Shown: piece by piece, positions 6,983 through 15,135 of the stretch
How positions within the stretch are numbered: position 1 is the stretch's first letter
Layout of the letters: the number at the start of each line of letters is the position of its first letter
Assembly: GCA_937893485.1 (NCBI GenBank)
Contig: CALBJL010000217.1
Coordinates: 1-24,887 of the forward strand
Direction of reading: 5' to 3'
DNA: 24,887 nt
Source of the DNA: an uncultured bacterium
Lineage (GTDB): Bacteria; Bacillota; Clostridia; Lachnospirales; Lachnospiraceae
Translations under genes and position numbers: made by a program
Notes under the pieces: model-generated
The model's database searches: none
What the model was told of the DNA's origin: nothing
What the model saw: only the letters and a program-made list of their open reading frames with translations

Positions 6983-9564
6983 GAAAACAAAGAAAATGGA
7001 TTTACACGGCACTATATAGTATTTGTATGGCACTTTTTTTGATTACTGTGCCTGCATCAGCGGCGGAAACAGAAAAAGAAGTTTCCACAGCAAAGGATTT
7101 GACAGACGCGCTGGCAGATAGCGACATTTCCGAGATTAGACTGGCGGGGGATATTGACATCAGCAGTACACTGGAGGTCGACCGCACTGTAACGCTGGAT
7201 TTGAACGGTTTTGTGCTACAAATGACAGGTCAAAAAAGCGTCATTAAGGTCGAGAGCAGCGGTGACCTGACCATCCAAGACAGCAACGCATCTGTACCTC
7301 ACCGATTTACGCCAAACACCGACGGTCTGTGGGAGCTGGACGAAACCAACGGTACAGAAACGGTCTCCGGCGGTGTCATCACCGGCGGTGTGGCGTCCGA
7401 GACCACTCTTGTCACTGAGTATTTCGTTATGTATTGCGGCGGTGGCGTTTACATCGCGGAAGGTGGCAAGCTGACCATGACCGACGGCAATATTGTCGGC
7501 TGCTCGGCACAGTACTTCGGCGGCGGTGTGGTGCTGGAAAAGAACACCAGCTTCACCATGTCCGGCGGCAGCATCGCCGGCTGCACCTCAGGGAGCGGAG
7601 GGGGTATTTCCTGCTACAGCGACGGTAATAGGATCGATATGTCCGGCACGGCGCTCATCCGCGACTGCCGCGCCAAAGAATCCGGTGGTGGCATCTGGAT
7701 CTATGGCGAGCTCCACATGACGGATGCCGCCGCTATCCGCGGCTGCATCGCTGGGAATGCTGGAGGCGGCGTGTATGTAAATTCCGCCAGCAGCCTTGTC
7801 ATGTCAGGCAACGCCGTGATTGAGGACTGCAAAGCAGTCAATGATGAAGAGGGCTACTGGGCAGCCAAAGGCGGGGGCACCTATATAGCCAATGGCGCAT
7901 CACTCATCATGTCCGGCGACACCAGTGTCCTGAATTGCAGCGCGGAACGCTCCGACGGCTCACCCTCGAGCTATGGCGGCGGCGTGAGCGCCAACGTTGC
8001 TGAAAAGATCACACTGGAGGGAAACGCGCTTATTGATCAAGGCAAAGCGGCGAATAAAATCGGGCTATACATTGAGGGCAGCAATCAATCTGGATACGGG
8101 AACATTTACGCCAACGGCGGTTCTATCAATGGAGATGTGATACTCGGAGATGCCGAAAACGCTCCTTGCACCATTGCAGGTACAGGAAAAACTACGTTCA
8201 ATGGCACAGTGACCGTCCAGCCCGGCAGCAAAATTGAAAACGGCACGTTCAACGGCACAGTCATCAACAACGGAGCCATCACCGGCGGCACGTTTACCGA
8301 CACAGTCGTCAACAACGGAGCCATCACTGGCGGCGAATTTACGACGATCATCAACAACGAGAGCGGCACAACCGCCGAAGGCGTTTCAGTTTCCCATCCG
8401 AAATTCATTGTGACCTTCGATAACGGGGGCGTGACAACAACGGAGACTGTCGATAAGGACAGTAAGCTCACCGAGCCCACCATCCCCGCCAAAGAGGGCT
8501 ATCTCTTAGACGGCTGGTATTATAATAACAATGGCGCAAAGACGAAATGGGACTTTGACACGGATAAAGTCAAATCCTCCATGACCCTCACGGCGCAGTG
8601 GGCGGAATCTATTCCGTATATCGTGGAGCATTATAAGGCAACTGGTAACGGCTACACGCTGGAGGAAACCGAGCATTCCGCAGGTAAAATTGGCGATACT
8701 GTCACGGCAGTACCGAAAACCTACACCGGATTTACCTATCATCCGTCGATCTCCACATCCAGCGGTATCCTAAAGAAAATCAGCAGTGAGGCGGATAAAG
8801 TGACCTTGAAACTTTACTATGACCGGACTGTTTACACCGTGACCGTAGAAAACGGCGGAAACGGTTCCGCATCTGCTGCTCCTGTTTCCGCGACGATGGG
8901 CGAGGAAATCATCCTGACCGCTACGCCAGACAGCGGCTATCACTTTAAGGAATGGCAGATTATTTCCGGCGGCGTGACGATCAGCAACAACAAGTTTACC
9001 ATGCCGGCGGACAACGTAACTGTCAAAGCCATCTTTGAAAAGACGTCAGGCGGCGAGACATCAAACGGCGGGGCGTCAAGCGGCGGTGGTGGCGGCTCTG
9101 GCGGCGGCGCAGCCCCGACCACTTCGACTACTATTCCCGTATCCGGTGAGGCAGGAACGATACGCATTACCGTGACGATTAACGGGACAACTGCTACCAT
9201 TTCCGAGATTGACCCGGCAGAATTGGAAAAGGTGATCGGCAAAACGGGCGTTGTAAAGATCGACCTGAGCGGGCTGAACATGGACATCGACAGGGTAAAT
9301 CTGCCTACAAACAGCATCAAGGTCATTGTAAATGCCGCAGAACACGCCCACAACGATACAGTAGCGCTTGCCGTTGTGTTCCGTCATGGAACGGTAACTC
9401 TGGACAAAAAAACCATGCAGGCGGTTGTAAACCAGACGAAGGGCAGCCTTGTCCGGCTCGTTTTGGATGACACCGGAACAGCGCAATTGAATAACACACA
9501 GAAAACGGCGATTGCCAGAACCGTTGCGCGGATTGCAATGTGGATTATGCGGCATAAAGTATAA
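6979..9564 (+). CDS. secreted beta-helix / InlB B-repeat / MucBP surface protein, C-terminus apparently truncated
   Basis: The 861-residue protein starts with a signal peptide (MRKQRKWIYT..., cleavage near ASAA-E, residue 29). Residues 35-430 are a right-handed beta-helix built from repeats of the type GGGVYIxxGxxLxMxGxxxIxxC. A short NGTxxNNGAITGG repeat follows (about 415-455). Then come an InlB B-repeat (475-542, with EGYLLDGWYY), a MucBP-like domain (545-614, IPYIVEHYKATG), a second beta-repeat (617-690, PDSGYHFKEW), a Gly/Ser linker (691-715) and a final domain that ends abruptly with IARTVARIAMWIMRHKV. No LPxTG motif, SLH domain or cell-wall-binding repeat is present, so attachment is unexplained; related proteins as I recall them continue well past the LNNTQKTAIA point. 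It likely acts outside the cell in adhesion. It is coupled to paralogue B by an ATGA overlap. Confidence 0.85.
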   Translation: MRKQRKWIYTALYSICMALFLITVPASAAETEKEVSTAKDLTDALADSDISEIRLAGDIDISSTLEVDRTVTLDLNGFVLQMTGQKSVIKVESSGDLTIQDSNASVPHRFTPNTDGLWELDETNGTETVSGGVITGGVASETTLVTEYFVMYCGGGVYIAEGGKLTMTDGNIVGCSAQYFGGGVVLEKNTSFTMSGGSIAGCTSGSGGGISCYSDGNRIDMSGTALIRDCRAKESGGGIWIYGELHMTDAAAIRGCIAGNAGGGVYVNSASSLVMSGNAVIEDCKAVNDEEGYWAAKGGGTYIANGASLIMSGDTSVLNCSAERSDGSPSSYGGGVSANVAEKITLEGNALIDQGKAANKIGLYIEGSNQSGYGNIYANGGSINGDVILGDAENAPCTIAGTGKTTFNGTVTVQPGSKIENGTFNGTVINNGAITGGTFTDTVVNNGAITGGEFTTIINNESGTTAEGVSVSHPKFIVTFDNGGVTTTETVDKDSKLTEPTIPAKEGYLLDGWYYNNNGAKTKWDFDTDKVKSSMTLTAQWAESIPYIVEHYKATGNGYTLEETEHSAGKIGDTVTAVPKTYTGFTYHPSISTSSGILKKISSEADKVTLKLYYDRTVYTVTVENGGNGSASAAPVSATMGEEIILTATPDSGYHFKEWQIISGGVTISNNKFTMPADNVTVKAIFEKTSGGETSNGGASSGGGGGSGGGAAPTTSTTIPVSGEAGTIRITVTINGTTATISEIDPAELEKVIGKTGVVKIDLSGLNMDIDRVNLPTNSIKVIVNAAEHAHNDTVALAVVFRHGTVTLDKKTMQAVVNQTKGSLVRLVLDDTGTAQLNNTQKTAIARTVARIAMWIMRHKV

Positions 9565-9570
9565 ATATCA

Positions 9571-9617
9571 AAAGAAGCGTTTTGTGATTCTCAAAAATCA
9601 TAAACGCTTCTTTTTCT
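9571..9617 (+). terminator. Rho-independent terminator after the surface-protein operon
   Basis: AAAGAAGCGTTT (9571-9582) pairs with AAACGCTTCTTT (9602-9613), with an inner TGATT/AATCA stem; the T run at the 3' side makes a terminator seven nt after the stop codon. Confidence 0.88.
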
Positions 9618-9816
9618 TTCAACCCATTTTACCTAACGTTGTCTTTATCAGCACGAACGACATCTTATCTGCTTGCATCCATCATTCTTTGATGATAAAC
9701 TAATTAAAGTTTTTTATAAATTGCCATTTAAATGTAATCCTATAGATTTTGCAATGTTATCACTATCACGAATCATCCGATTCATTACCTAAACCAGAAA
9801 GGAATCGAATCCTACT

Positions 9817-11184
9817 ATGCACATTTCCCCTACTATTTGGGAATACTTTATCAACTTTATTGAAATATTCCTTTTTTATATTTTTATATCTACCAAGCTT
9901 CATGCTACCAATACATTGAATCATCGTTTTTTATTACAGTTTTTATTTCTGCTTGCACGTTTTGCAGTACTGTGCATCATGAATTTATTTCATATTTCAC
10001 CTACCTTAACTCTTTGCTTTACTTGTTTTCTTGAAATTTTATTTGCATTTTTATTTTATACTGATTCTGCTATTACAAAATTTTTTTGGGGTTTTATGTT
10101 TTCTGCCATTTGTATCGTCGCTGATTATATCACGTTGCTCATACCGCAAACCTTTTCCAAGGTTACCTCCCGCGAAATTTTAATAAATGGCACTCTTCGC
10201 ATCCCCTTTTCCATACTTTATATTGCACTTGTTGCCGTCTTTGTGTTTCTCTTTCAGAGTATTAAAAACCCTAACATAACTTTATCATTTCCACAGGAAA
10301 TCAGCTATTTTGCAATTTCTGTTTCTGGAATTTTGATTGGACACTATATGATGATACTAACCATGGAATCTGAAAACAAATTTCATGACTCCTCTTTTAC
10401 ATTAAGTATGATTTTTGCCACCCTTTGTTTTATCATGCTCTTTTTATCCCTTCTTTTATATATTTATCAGTTGGGGTATTCAAAAGAACTCAATAAAAGA
10501 TTACAAGAAAAACAAAAAATTCATCAGTTGGAAAAATCGGAATACGAAAACCTTATTCAGTCAACAGCAACCTTACGCGAAATGAAACATGATATTGATA
10601 CTCATTTAAATGTCATTCAATCTTTAGTTGATAATGGGGAATACGATAAATTGCTCTCATACATTCATGATTATCACTGCTCGCTGGAAGAAACACATCA
10701 TCTTCTTTCAACAGGCAACACTGCCATTGACTGCATTTTATCTTCTAAAATCCATCGTGCAAGAAAGTTAGGTATCCGTGTAGAATTTTCAATTATTGCA
10801 CCACAAGTGTTTCCTCTGGATGCAATAGCGCTTTCTTCCCTATTGGGCAATCTTTGGAATAATGCATTAGAAGCCTGCCAACACCTCATGGAAACATCTT
10901 CTAACCATGAACCATTGATACAATTCTATATAAAACCATTTCAGCAAATGGTACTCATTCACATAGAAAATAATTTTTATGGTAACATAATCATGCGCTC
11001 AAGCCACACATATGCATCTACGAAAAACGAAAAGGATCATGGAATTGGATTGAAACGTATCAATGATATTGTTGAACATGCTAACAGGATCATACAAATC
11101 GATCCATCTGATCATATATTCCGTGTTCACATTATGATTCCAATGACGGAGGCAACACATGAAAATAAAGATAGCAATTCTTGA
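9817..11184 (+). CDS. AgrC-type sensor histidine kinase (GHKL)
   Basis: The 455-residue protein has about six hydrophobic segments in residues 1-225, a coiled-coil linker (about 225-250), then a kinase core. The phospho-acceptor is His258 in LREMKHDIDTHL, the N box is NLWNN (345-349), and the G box is DHGIGLKRI (407-415). The short KHD-type H box and the missing F box are typical of the AgrC/ComD kinases that sense peptides at the membrane. It overlaps the response regulator gene by 26 nt. AGAAAGGA precedes the start by 13 nt. The gene is very AT-rich compared with the flanking core genes (a hand count of 9841-9900 gives 20% G+C), suggesting horizontal acquisition. No agrB or agrD gene is next to it, so the signal is unknown. 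Confidence 0.9.
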   Translation: MHISPTIWEYFINFIEIFLFYIFISTKLHATNTLNHRFLLQFLFLLARFAVLCIMNLFHISPTLTLCFTCFLEILFAFLFYTDSAITKFFWGFMFSAICIVADYITLLIPQTFSKVTSREILINGTLRIPFSILYIALVAVFVFLFQSIKNPNITLSFPQEISYFAISVSGILIGHYMMILTMESENKFHDSSFTLSMIFATLCFIMLFLSLLLYIYQLGYSKELNKRLQEKQKIHQLEKSEYENLIQSTATLREMKHDIDTHLNVIQSLVDNGEYDKLLSYIHDYHCSLEETHHLLSTGNTAIDCILSSKIHRARKLGIRVEFSIIAPQVFPLDAIALSSLLGNLWNNALEACQHLMETSSNHEPLIQFYIKPFQQMVLIHIENNFYGNIIMRSSHTYASTKNEKDHGIGLKRINDIVEHANRIIQIDPSDHIFRVHIMIPMTEATHENKDSNS

Positions 11185-11887
11185 AGACGAGACACTTGCG
11201 GCAAAAGATTTAAAATGCAAATTATCAGAATGGTCTACCCACAGAAATTTTGAAATTGAATTATCCGAATATTGTTCCGGAGAAGATTTTTGGATTCAAA
11301 ATACAGGTGTCGACTTGAATTCATATGCTGTTTTCTTTTTAGATATCCAAATGAACAAAATCAGCGGCTTAGAGGTTGCCCAAAAACTCCGAAAAGACGG
11401 CTACCTGAATCATATTATATTTTTAACCTCTTTTCGGGAATATGTTTTTCGTGGATACGAAGTTCATGCTATGAATTATCTACTGAAACCGGTCAAAATC
11501 GAACCGCTTTTTCGATGCCTTGACGAAATTGCCGCCTTTCTTTCCGCGGATTCCTATTTTTGCAAAACAAAACAGGAACTGGTACGAATTCCATATAAAG
11601 ATATACTAACTTTTTCCAGTAATCTTCATTATGTGGATATACTGACATTATCCGACCATTTTTGTCAGTATACAACCCTAAACAGCATCGCATCCAGTCT
11701 TCCACAGGAATTTATAAGAATACACCGTTCCTGCATTGTAAATATGGCTCATATTTATAAAATATCCGGCAGCAAAATTATACTATCCAATCACATGACT
11801 GCGCAAATTGGGCGTACCTACTCAAAAGATGTTATTGCTGCCTTTGCCAGATATTCTACACGATTCGATGAAAAAAGGAGATTTTAA
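11159..11887 (+). CDS. LytTR-family response regulator
   Basis: The 242-residue protein has a receiver domain (about 1-125) with the acidic pocket EDE near residue 9, phospho-acceptor Asp62 in FFLDIQM, Thr in FLTSF and Lys in LLKPV. A LytTR DNA-binding domain follows (about 140-235; LVRIPYKDILTF, then RIHRSCIVNMAHI). LytTR regulators such as AgrA bind pairs of short direct repeats upstream of target promoters. ACGGAGG seven nt upstream supports the ATG, which lies inside the kinase gene. It forms a two-component system with that kinase; the convergent small membrane protein genes downstream are plausible targets (inference). Confidence 0.92.
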   Translation: MKIKIAILEDETLAAKDLKCKLSEWSTHRNFEIELSEYCSGEDFWIQNTGVDLNSYAVFFLDIQMNKISGLEVAQKLRKDGYLNHIIFLTSFREYVFRGYEVHAMNYLLKPVKIEPLFRCLDEIAAFLSADSYFCKTKQELVRIPYKDILTFSSNLHYVDILTLSDHFCQYTTLNSIASSLPQEFIRIHRSCIVNMAHIYKISGSKIILSNHMTAQIGRTYSKDVIAAFARYSTRFDEKRRF

Positions 11888-11907
11888 TTTTTGTTATTGA
11901 GCAACTA

Positions 11908-12252
11908 TCATTTCTTTACCAAACCAAATCTTTTTCTGGTAAGATATATTTCTGTAACCCCAATAACAAATATTAGCATAAATGAATATTTAGAACCCGT
12001 ATAAGCAATAGCATACATACACATGTATATGACGATCGATAATACAAACCGAAACTTTGTCACACACGTTTTACTCTCCCAATGGACTAGTGCGATTCCT
12101 GTTGTCACAAGAAAAAGTATGCAAAAAACTATTTGTCCCACCCAGTACACTTGCGGATATATATCATGAAACTGTTGGTTAATCTCCATGCAAGTAACAA
12201 GGGAAGCGACTGCAACAATAAAACCTATTAGTCCTGTTGAGTATAATTTCAT
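11908..12252 (-). CDS. small four-TM membrane protein, unknown
   Basis: This 114-residue protein is not recognised. It has about four hydrophobic segments (near residues 5-22, 38-56, 66-84 and 88-105) with a basic C-terminus (TRKRFGLVKK). Two adjacent ATGs exist (12255 and 12252); GAGGTGAT lies directly upstream, and 12252 has the better spacing. It is convergent with the response regulator, with only 20 nt between the stops, and shares the AT-rich composition of the kinase gene. It follows the 52-codon gene at 12370-12528 on the same strand, with a similar GAGGTGAT ribosome binding site, so the two probably form a small operon. An immunity or signalling-accessory role is possible but unsupported. 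Confidence 0.65.
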   Translation of the reverse strand: MKLYSTGLIGFIVAVASLVTCMEINQQFHDIYPQVYWVGQIVFCILFLVTTGIALVHWESKTCVTKFRFVLSIVIYMCMYAIAYTGSKYSFMLIFVIGVTEIYLTRKRFGLVKK

Positions 12253-12369
12253 CATATCACCTCATCGTATAATATCTTTTAGATACTACATTTTACTCTA
12301 TTGCAGTTGTAACTGGCAGGATTCCCGCGGAAGTTCGTTTCTGGATTTCCTGTTTCTTTTATATAATTT

Positions 12370-12528
12370 TCAATTATATAAAATGAATAGTACAGTTACA
12401 ATTAGTGAAATAATACATATTACGGCAAAATATCGTTTCCTTATACGAATTTTAATTCTTTTATCAATTTGGGGGCAAAATACAGCGCAAAATATAGCTA
12501 ATATAAAAAATATATAGTAAAGTTTCAA
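12370..12528 (-). CDS. 52-residue two-TM peptide, TTG start
   Basis: Below usual size cut-offs, this frame reads (M)KLYYIFFILAIFCAVFC, then a basic loop DKRIKIRIRKRY, then a second hydrophobic segment ending VLFILYN. The start codon is TTG, four nt after TGAGGTGAT, a binding site nearly the same as that of the next gene. The hydrophobic-basic-hydrophobic pattern is what a small membrane protein needs, and it would be unlikely in non-coding DNA, but no homologue is known to me. It is probably co-transcribed with the gene at 11908-12252 after a 117-nt gap in which nothing else is seen. Confidence 0.5.
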   Translation of the reverse strand: MKLYYIFFILAIFCAVFCPQIDKRIKIRIRKRYFAVICIISLIVTVLFILYN

Positions 12529-12730
12529 GTAATCACCTCATATAGTTATCAAAACTCCATCCCCATTTGAGGGTATCAAATTTATATCGCATACGATGTT
12601 TTTATTGTACCAAATGAATGATATATTGCAATCTACTTTACCTGAATGTCTACCGAATCGACACAAACTGCAAATCAAATAGTAATTTATGCCATTGATG
12701 TCGCTTGACTGTCCATTCCGGTAAAGCAGA

Positions 12731-12759
12731 TTGTAGGATATGATTTGTTCTGGTATAAT
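12731..12759 (+). promoter_or_regulatory. extended -10 sigma-A promoter for the small bicistron
   Basis: TTGTAG (12731-12736) and TATAAT (12754-12759) are 17 nt apart and the -10 is preceded by TGg (TGGTATAAT). The start codon of the first gene is 21 nt downstream of the -10. Confidence 0.82.
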
Positions 12760-12780
12760 GAAAATCGGAGGTAACAAATT

Positions 12781-12903
12781 ATGGATACACAATTATTTTT
12801 TGATGCAATTATTTCGGGTGGAACCTTTCTTTGGCTGCTTGGCATTGTCGCCTGTATCATTGGGATCGTGATATTTGCTGTGACACGGTTCAAAAAACGT
12901 TAA
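12781..12903 (+). CDS. 40-residue single-TM peptide
   Basis: A short gene reads MDTQLFFDAIISGGTFLWLL followed by a hydrophobic stretch and a basic end (TRFKKR). One membrane helix spans about residues 14-34. CGGAGG lies 10 nt upstream of the ATG and a near-consensus promoter lies just before it, which makes it very likely real. The next gene starts 12 nt after its stop with its own AAAGGAG. Function unknown; the topology suggests the C-terminus in the cytoplasm by the positive-inside rule. Confidence 0.7.
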   Translation: MDTQLFFDAIISGGTFLWLLGIVACIIGIVIFAVTRFKKR

Positions 12904-12915
12904 AGGAGCTTCCCT

Positions 12916-13368
12916 ATGATGAAAATATCCCGCGGCAGAAAAGTAACTATCCTCGTGATAGTCATCGCCTGCGCAATGATCGTCGGATATGTTTTATGGA
13001 GTCATCAGCCGACTTCTAAGCGCGCAGTCATAAGCTATGTGCAAGATCATAAGAGCGATCTGGAACTGTATATTGAGAACATAGATACCGGCACAGGCGG
13101 CAACGACGTTTACAACGATTGGGCTGTTTCCTGTTATCCCAACAGCGGTATGGTTGAGTTTTTGGTTTCAACAGGCGGATTCGGGTCGTCCGGTAAATAC
13201 TCCGGATTTTATTATTCACCCGAGGATCTTCCGATGGGCTATCAGGCGCAAGCACTTGACCTTCAGGATCATGTCTGCGGCTGGCAATGGAATGAACCGG
13301 ATGGCGACAATCATTATTACACGGAAAAAATAACAACAAACTGGTACTGGTTTGAAATGAATTTCTAA
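12916..13368 (+). CDS. membrane-anchored exported protein, unknown family
   Basis: The 150-residue product has an N-terminal membrane anchor (about residues 9-28, VTILVIVIACAMIVGYVLW) and an extracytoplasmic domain. The domain has a YYSPEDLPMGYQ stretch and ends with DGDNHYYTEKITTNWYWFEMNF-type features: a Trp-Gln-Trp, an acidic-Asp-Asn-His turn and a C-terminal aromatic strand. I recall similar conserved hypothetical proteins in Clostridia, ending in a Gly-Asp-Asn-His...Trp-Phe-Glu pattern, with no assigned function. It is the second gene of a bicistron with the 40-residue peptide. AAAGGAG supports the ATG at 12916; a second ATG follows immediately. Confidence 0.75.
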   Translation: MMKISRGRKVTILVIVIACAMIVGYVLWSHQPTSKRAVISYVQDHKSDLELYIENIDTGTGGNDVYNDWAVSCYPNSGMVEFLVSTGGFGSSGKYSGFYYSPEDLPMGYQAQALDLQDHVCGWQWNEPDGDNHYYTEKITTNWYWFEMNF

Positions 13369-13384
13369 AAACTACTCAATCATT

Positions 13385-13414
13385 AAGGGGTGTGATCCAA
13401 AAATCACACCCCTT
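13385..13414. terminator. bidirectional terminator between the small bicistron and hom
   Basis: AAGGGGTGTGAT pairs with ATCACACCCCTT around a six-nt loop. It lies between two convergent stop codons (13368 and 13434). The T tracts are short on both sides, so it probably serves both genes but less efficiently than the others in the window. Confidence 0.75.
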
Positions 13415-13433
13415 TACTTAACGTAAGACCTAT

Positions 13434-14636
13434 TTAGTTAAACCGGATCATCTGCAGCACACTCGAAAGCTGCGCAGCTTTTTCCTCATAAGCAGCCTCG
13501 GACATCGTCTCTGTGACAAATCCGATCTCGTCTGCCAGCTCCTCAATATCCACAAACTCCACACTGCCAAATGTACGGGAAACCTCTTCCTTGGACGCCT
13601 TTGTGCGCACGAAGAACCGCGTCTCATTCGTCTTGTAATCAGCCAGCTTGACCGGCTCGGCATCCCAGTTCAGGATAATATGTGTATGCATATGCTTCAC
13701 CATATCCACAATGTCCCCGACTACCGCACTCGCTGTCGGCAGTTTGCCCGCGCCGCTGCCGTAGAACATCGCGTCTCCAAGCATATTTCCCTTGACAAAA
13801 ATCGCATTGAATACGTCATTGACATTATAAAGCGGGTGGTCTGCGGGAATGAGGAACGGTGCTACCATCGCAACATAACCGTTTGCAGTCTGTCTGCTCA
13901 TCGCGAGCAGCTTGATCGCGCGTCCCATCTCTTTTGCATACATAATATCGGTCGGTGTAATCTTTGTGATACCCTCGGTATGAATATCCTCGTAGTTCAC
14001 CTGCTGTCCGCACACGAGTGATGTGAGAATCGCAATCTTACGACATGCATCATAGCCCTCGACATCCGCTGTCGGATCTTTCTCCGCATAGCCTTTTGCC
14101 TGCGCCTCTTTTAATACATCATCAAATGCCAGACCTTCATTCGTCATTTTGGTCAACATGTAGTTTGTCGTACCATTGACAATACCGCTGATCTCAACGA
14201 TCTCGTCACCGGTGATCGAACTCATCAGCGGACGGATGATCGGAATACCGCCGCCGACACTCGCTTCAAACAGGAAGTTTACATTTTTCTCTGCCGCAAG
14301 CGCGATCAGCTCCGCTCCCTTGTCTGCCACCAATGCCTTGTTCGAGGTCGTCACATGCTTTCCTGCCTCGAGCATCGCCTTTACAAATGTATATGCAGGC
14401 TCTACGCCGCCCATCGTCTCAACAACTACGCTGATCTCCGGATCGCTTGCGATCACCTGATAATCATGCACGATCTTGCTCTGGATCGGATCTCCCTCAA
14501 ACTCTCTCAGATCCAGCACATATTTTACTTCCAGATCTTCCCCGGAAGTCTTTTTAATCCGTGCTCTGTTTTTCTCTAAAATCTCTACCACGCCGGAACC
14601 GATCGTTCCGTATCCCATAACTGCTACTTTTACCAT
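13434..14636 (-). CDS. hom: homoserine dehydrogenase
   Basis: The 400-residue enzyme reduces aspartate semialdehyde to homoserine with NAD(P)H in the cytoplasm, at the branch towards threonine and methionine. Visible are the nucleotide-binding GYGTIGSG (8-15), TSNKALVADKG with a likely catalytic lysine, and the family signature around GIVNGTTNYML through GYAEKDPTADVEGYDACRK. A C-terminal ACT-like region (about 325-400, ETRFFVRTKAS) gives the length typical of the feedback-regulated form. The ATG at 14636 is preferred to the in-frame TTG at 14657, which lies inside the preceding gene; GAGGGAG precedes it. It sits seven nt after the pheB-like gene in one operon. Confidence 0.96.
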   Translation of the reverse strand: MVKVAVMGYGTIGSGVVEILEKNRARIKKTSGEDLEVKYVLDLREFEGDPIQSKIVHDYQVIASDPEISVVVETMGGVEPAYTFVKAMLEAGKHVTTSNKALVADKGAELIALAAEKNVNFLFEASVGGGIPIIRPLMSSITGDEIVEISGIVNGTTNYMLTKMTNEGLAFDDVLKEAQAKGYAEKDPTADVEGYDACRKIAILTSLVCGQQVNYEDIHTEGITKITPTDIMYAKEMGRAIKLLAMSRQTANGYVAMVAPFLIPADHPLYNVNDVFNAIFVKGNMLGDAMFYGSGAGKLPTASAVVGDIVDMVKHMHTHIILNWDAEPVKLADYKTNETRFFVRTKASKEEVSRTFGSVEFVDIEELADEIGFVTETMSEAAYEEKAAQLSSVLQMIRFN

Positions 14637-14643
14637 TTGTTTT

Positions 14644-15086
14644 TTACTCCCTCGCAAGTATTTTTAAATAGTGAACACCCTCCTGCTGCTCGATACGCTC
14701 CATCATCCGGTTTGCATCCGTTGTCTCCGGCAGAATGTCCACACTCAGCGTCAGCGATGCGATCCCATTGACCGGAATACTCTGATGGATCGTCAGAATA
14801 TTGGCATTGCTCTCCGCAATCGTTTTCAAAATCGCAGATAACAACCCCGGCTCGTCATCCAGCTGGATAACCATCGTGATCGTCCGCCCTTTCGCGTTGT
14901 CGTGAAAAGGAAAAATATCTTCTTTGTACTTGTAATAAGAACTGCGGCTGATGTCTACCCGCTCCGTCGCCTCCTGCACCGAGGCTACCCTGCGGATTCC
15001 AGCAGTCGTTTTGCCTCCACAACGCGCAACAGAACTTCGGGCACCGCTTTTTCTTTTAGCACATAGTAATTTGTCTTTTCTGTCAT
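14644..15086 (-). pseudogene. PheB-like ACT domain protein, interrupted by a one-base frameshift
   Basis: From the ATG at 15086 (AGGAG upstream) the frame reads MTEKTNYYVLKEKAVPEVLL...EAKRLLESAG and stops at TAG after 33 codons. The neighbouring frame continues with VASVQEATERVDISRSSYYKYKED, an HTH-like segment, and an ACT domain (TMVIQLDDEPGLLSAIL to HYLKILARE). Adding a single G to the GGG at 14988-14990 (minus strand) joins the two into an uninterrupted 147-residue protein, the usual length of the PheB/UPF0735 ACT family. These are regulatory or accessory proteins in aromatic and aspartate-family amino acid metabolism, often next to hom. The break may be a genuine mutation or a sequencing error in a homopolymer; the untouched rest of the gene favours an error or a very recent event. 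Confidence 0.85.
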
Positions 15087-15135
15087 CATACGCTCCTGTG
15101 TTTGCCCTGCAAATACACTTGTACTCACCTGAAAG

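Noticed and set aside
9744..9785. 12-codon frame upstream of the kinase as leader or signal peptide
   Set aside because: It has no ribosome binding site and is too short to judge.
12188..12517. plus-strand 109-codon frame
   Set aside because: It runs antisense to the 52-codon gene, has no ribosome binding site and has a random-looking composition.
12538..12792. 84-codon minus-strand frame starting at TTG
   Set aside because: It has no ribosome binding site and covers the near-consensus plus-strand promoter and start of the 40-residue peptide.
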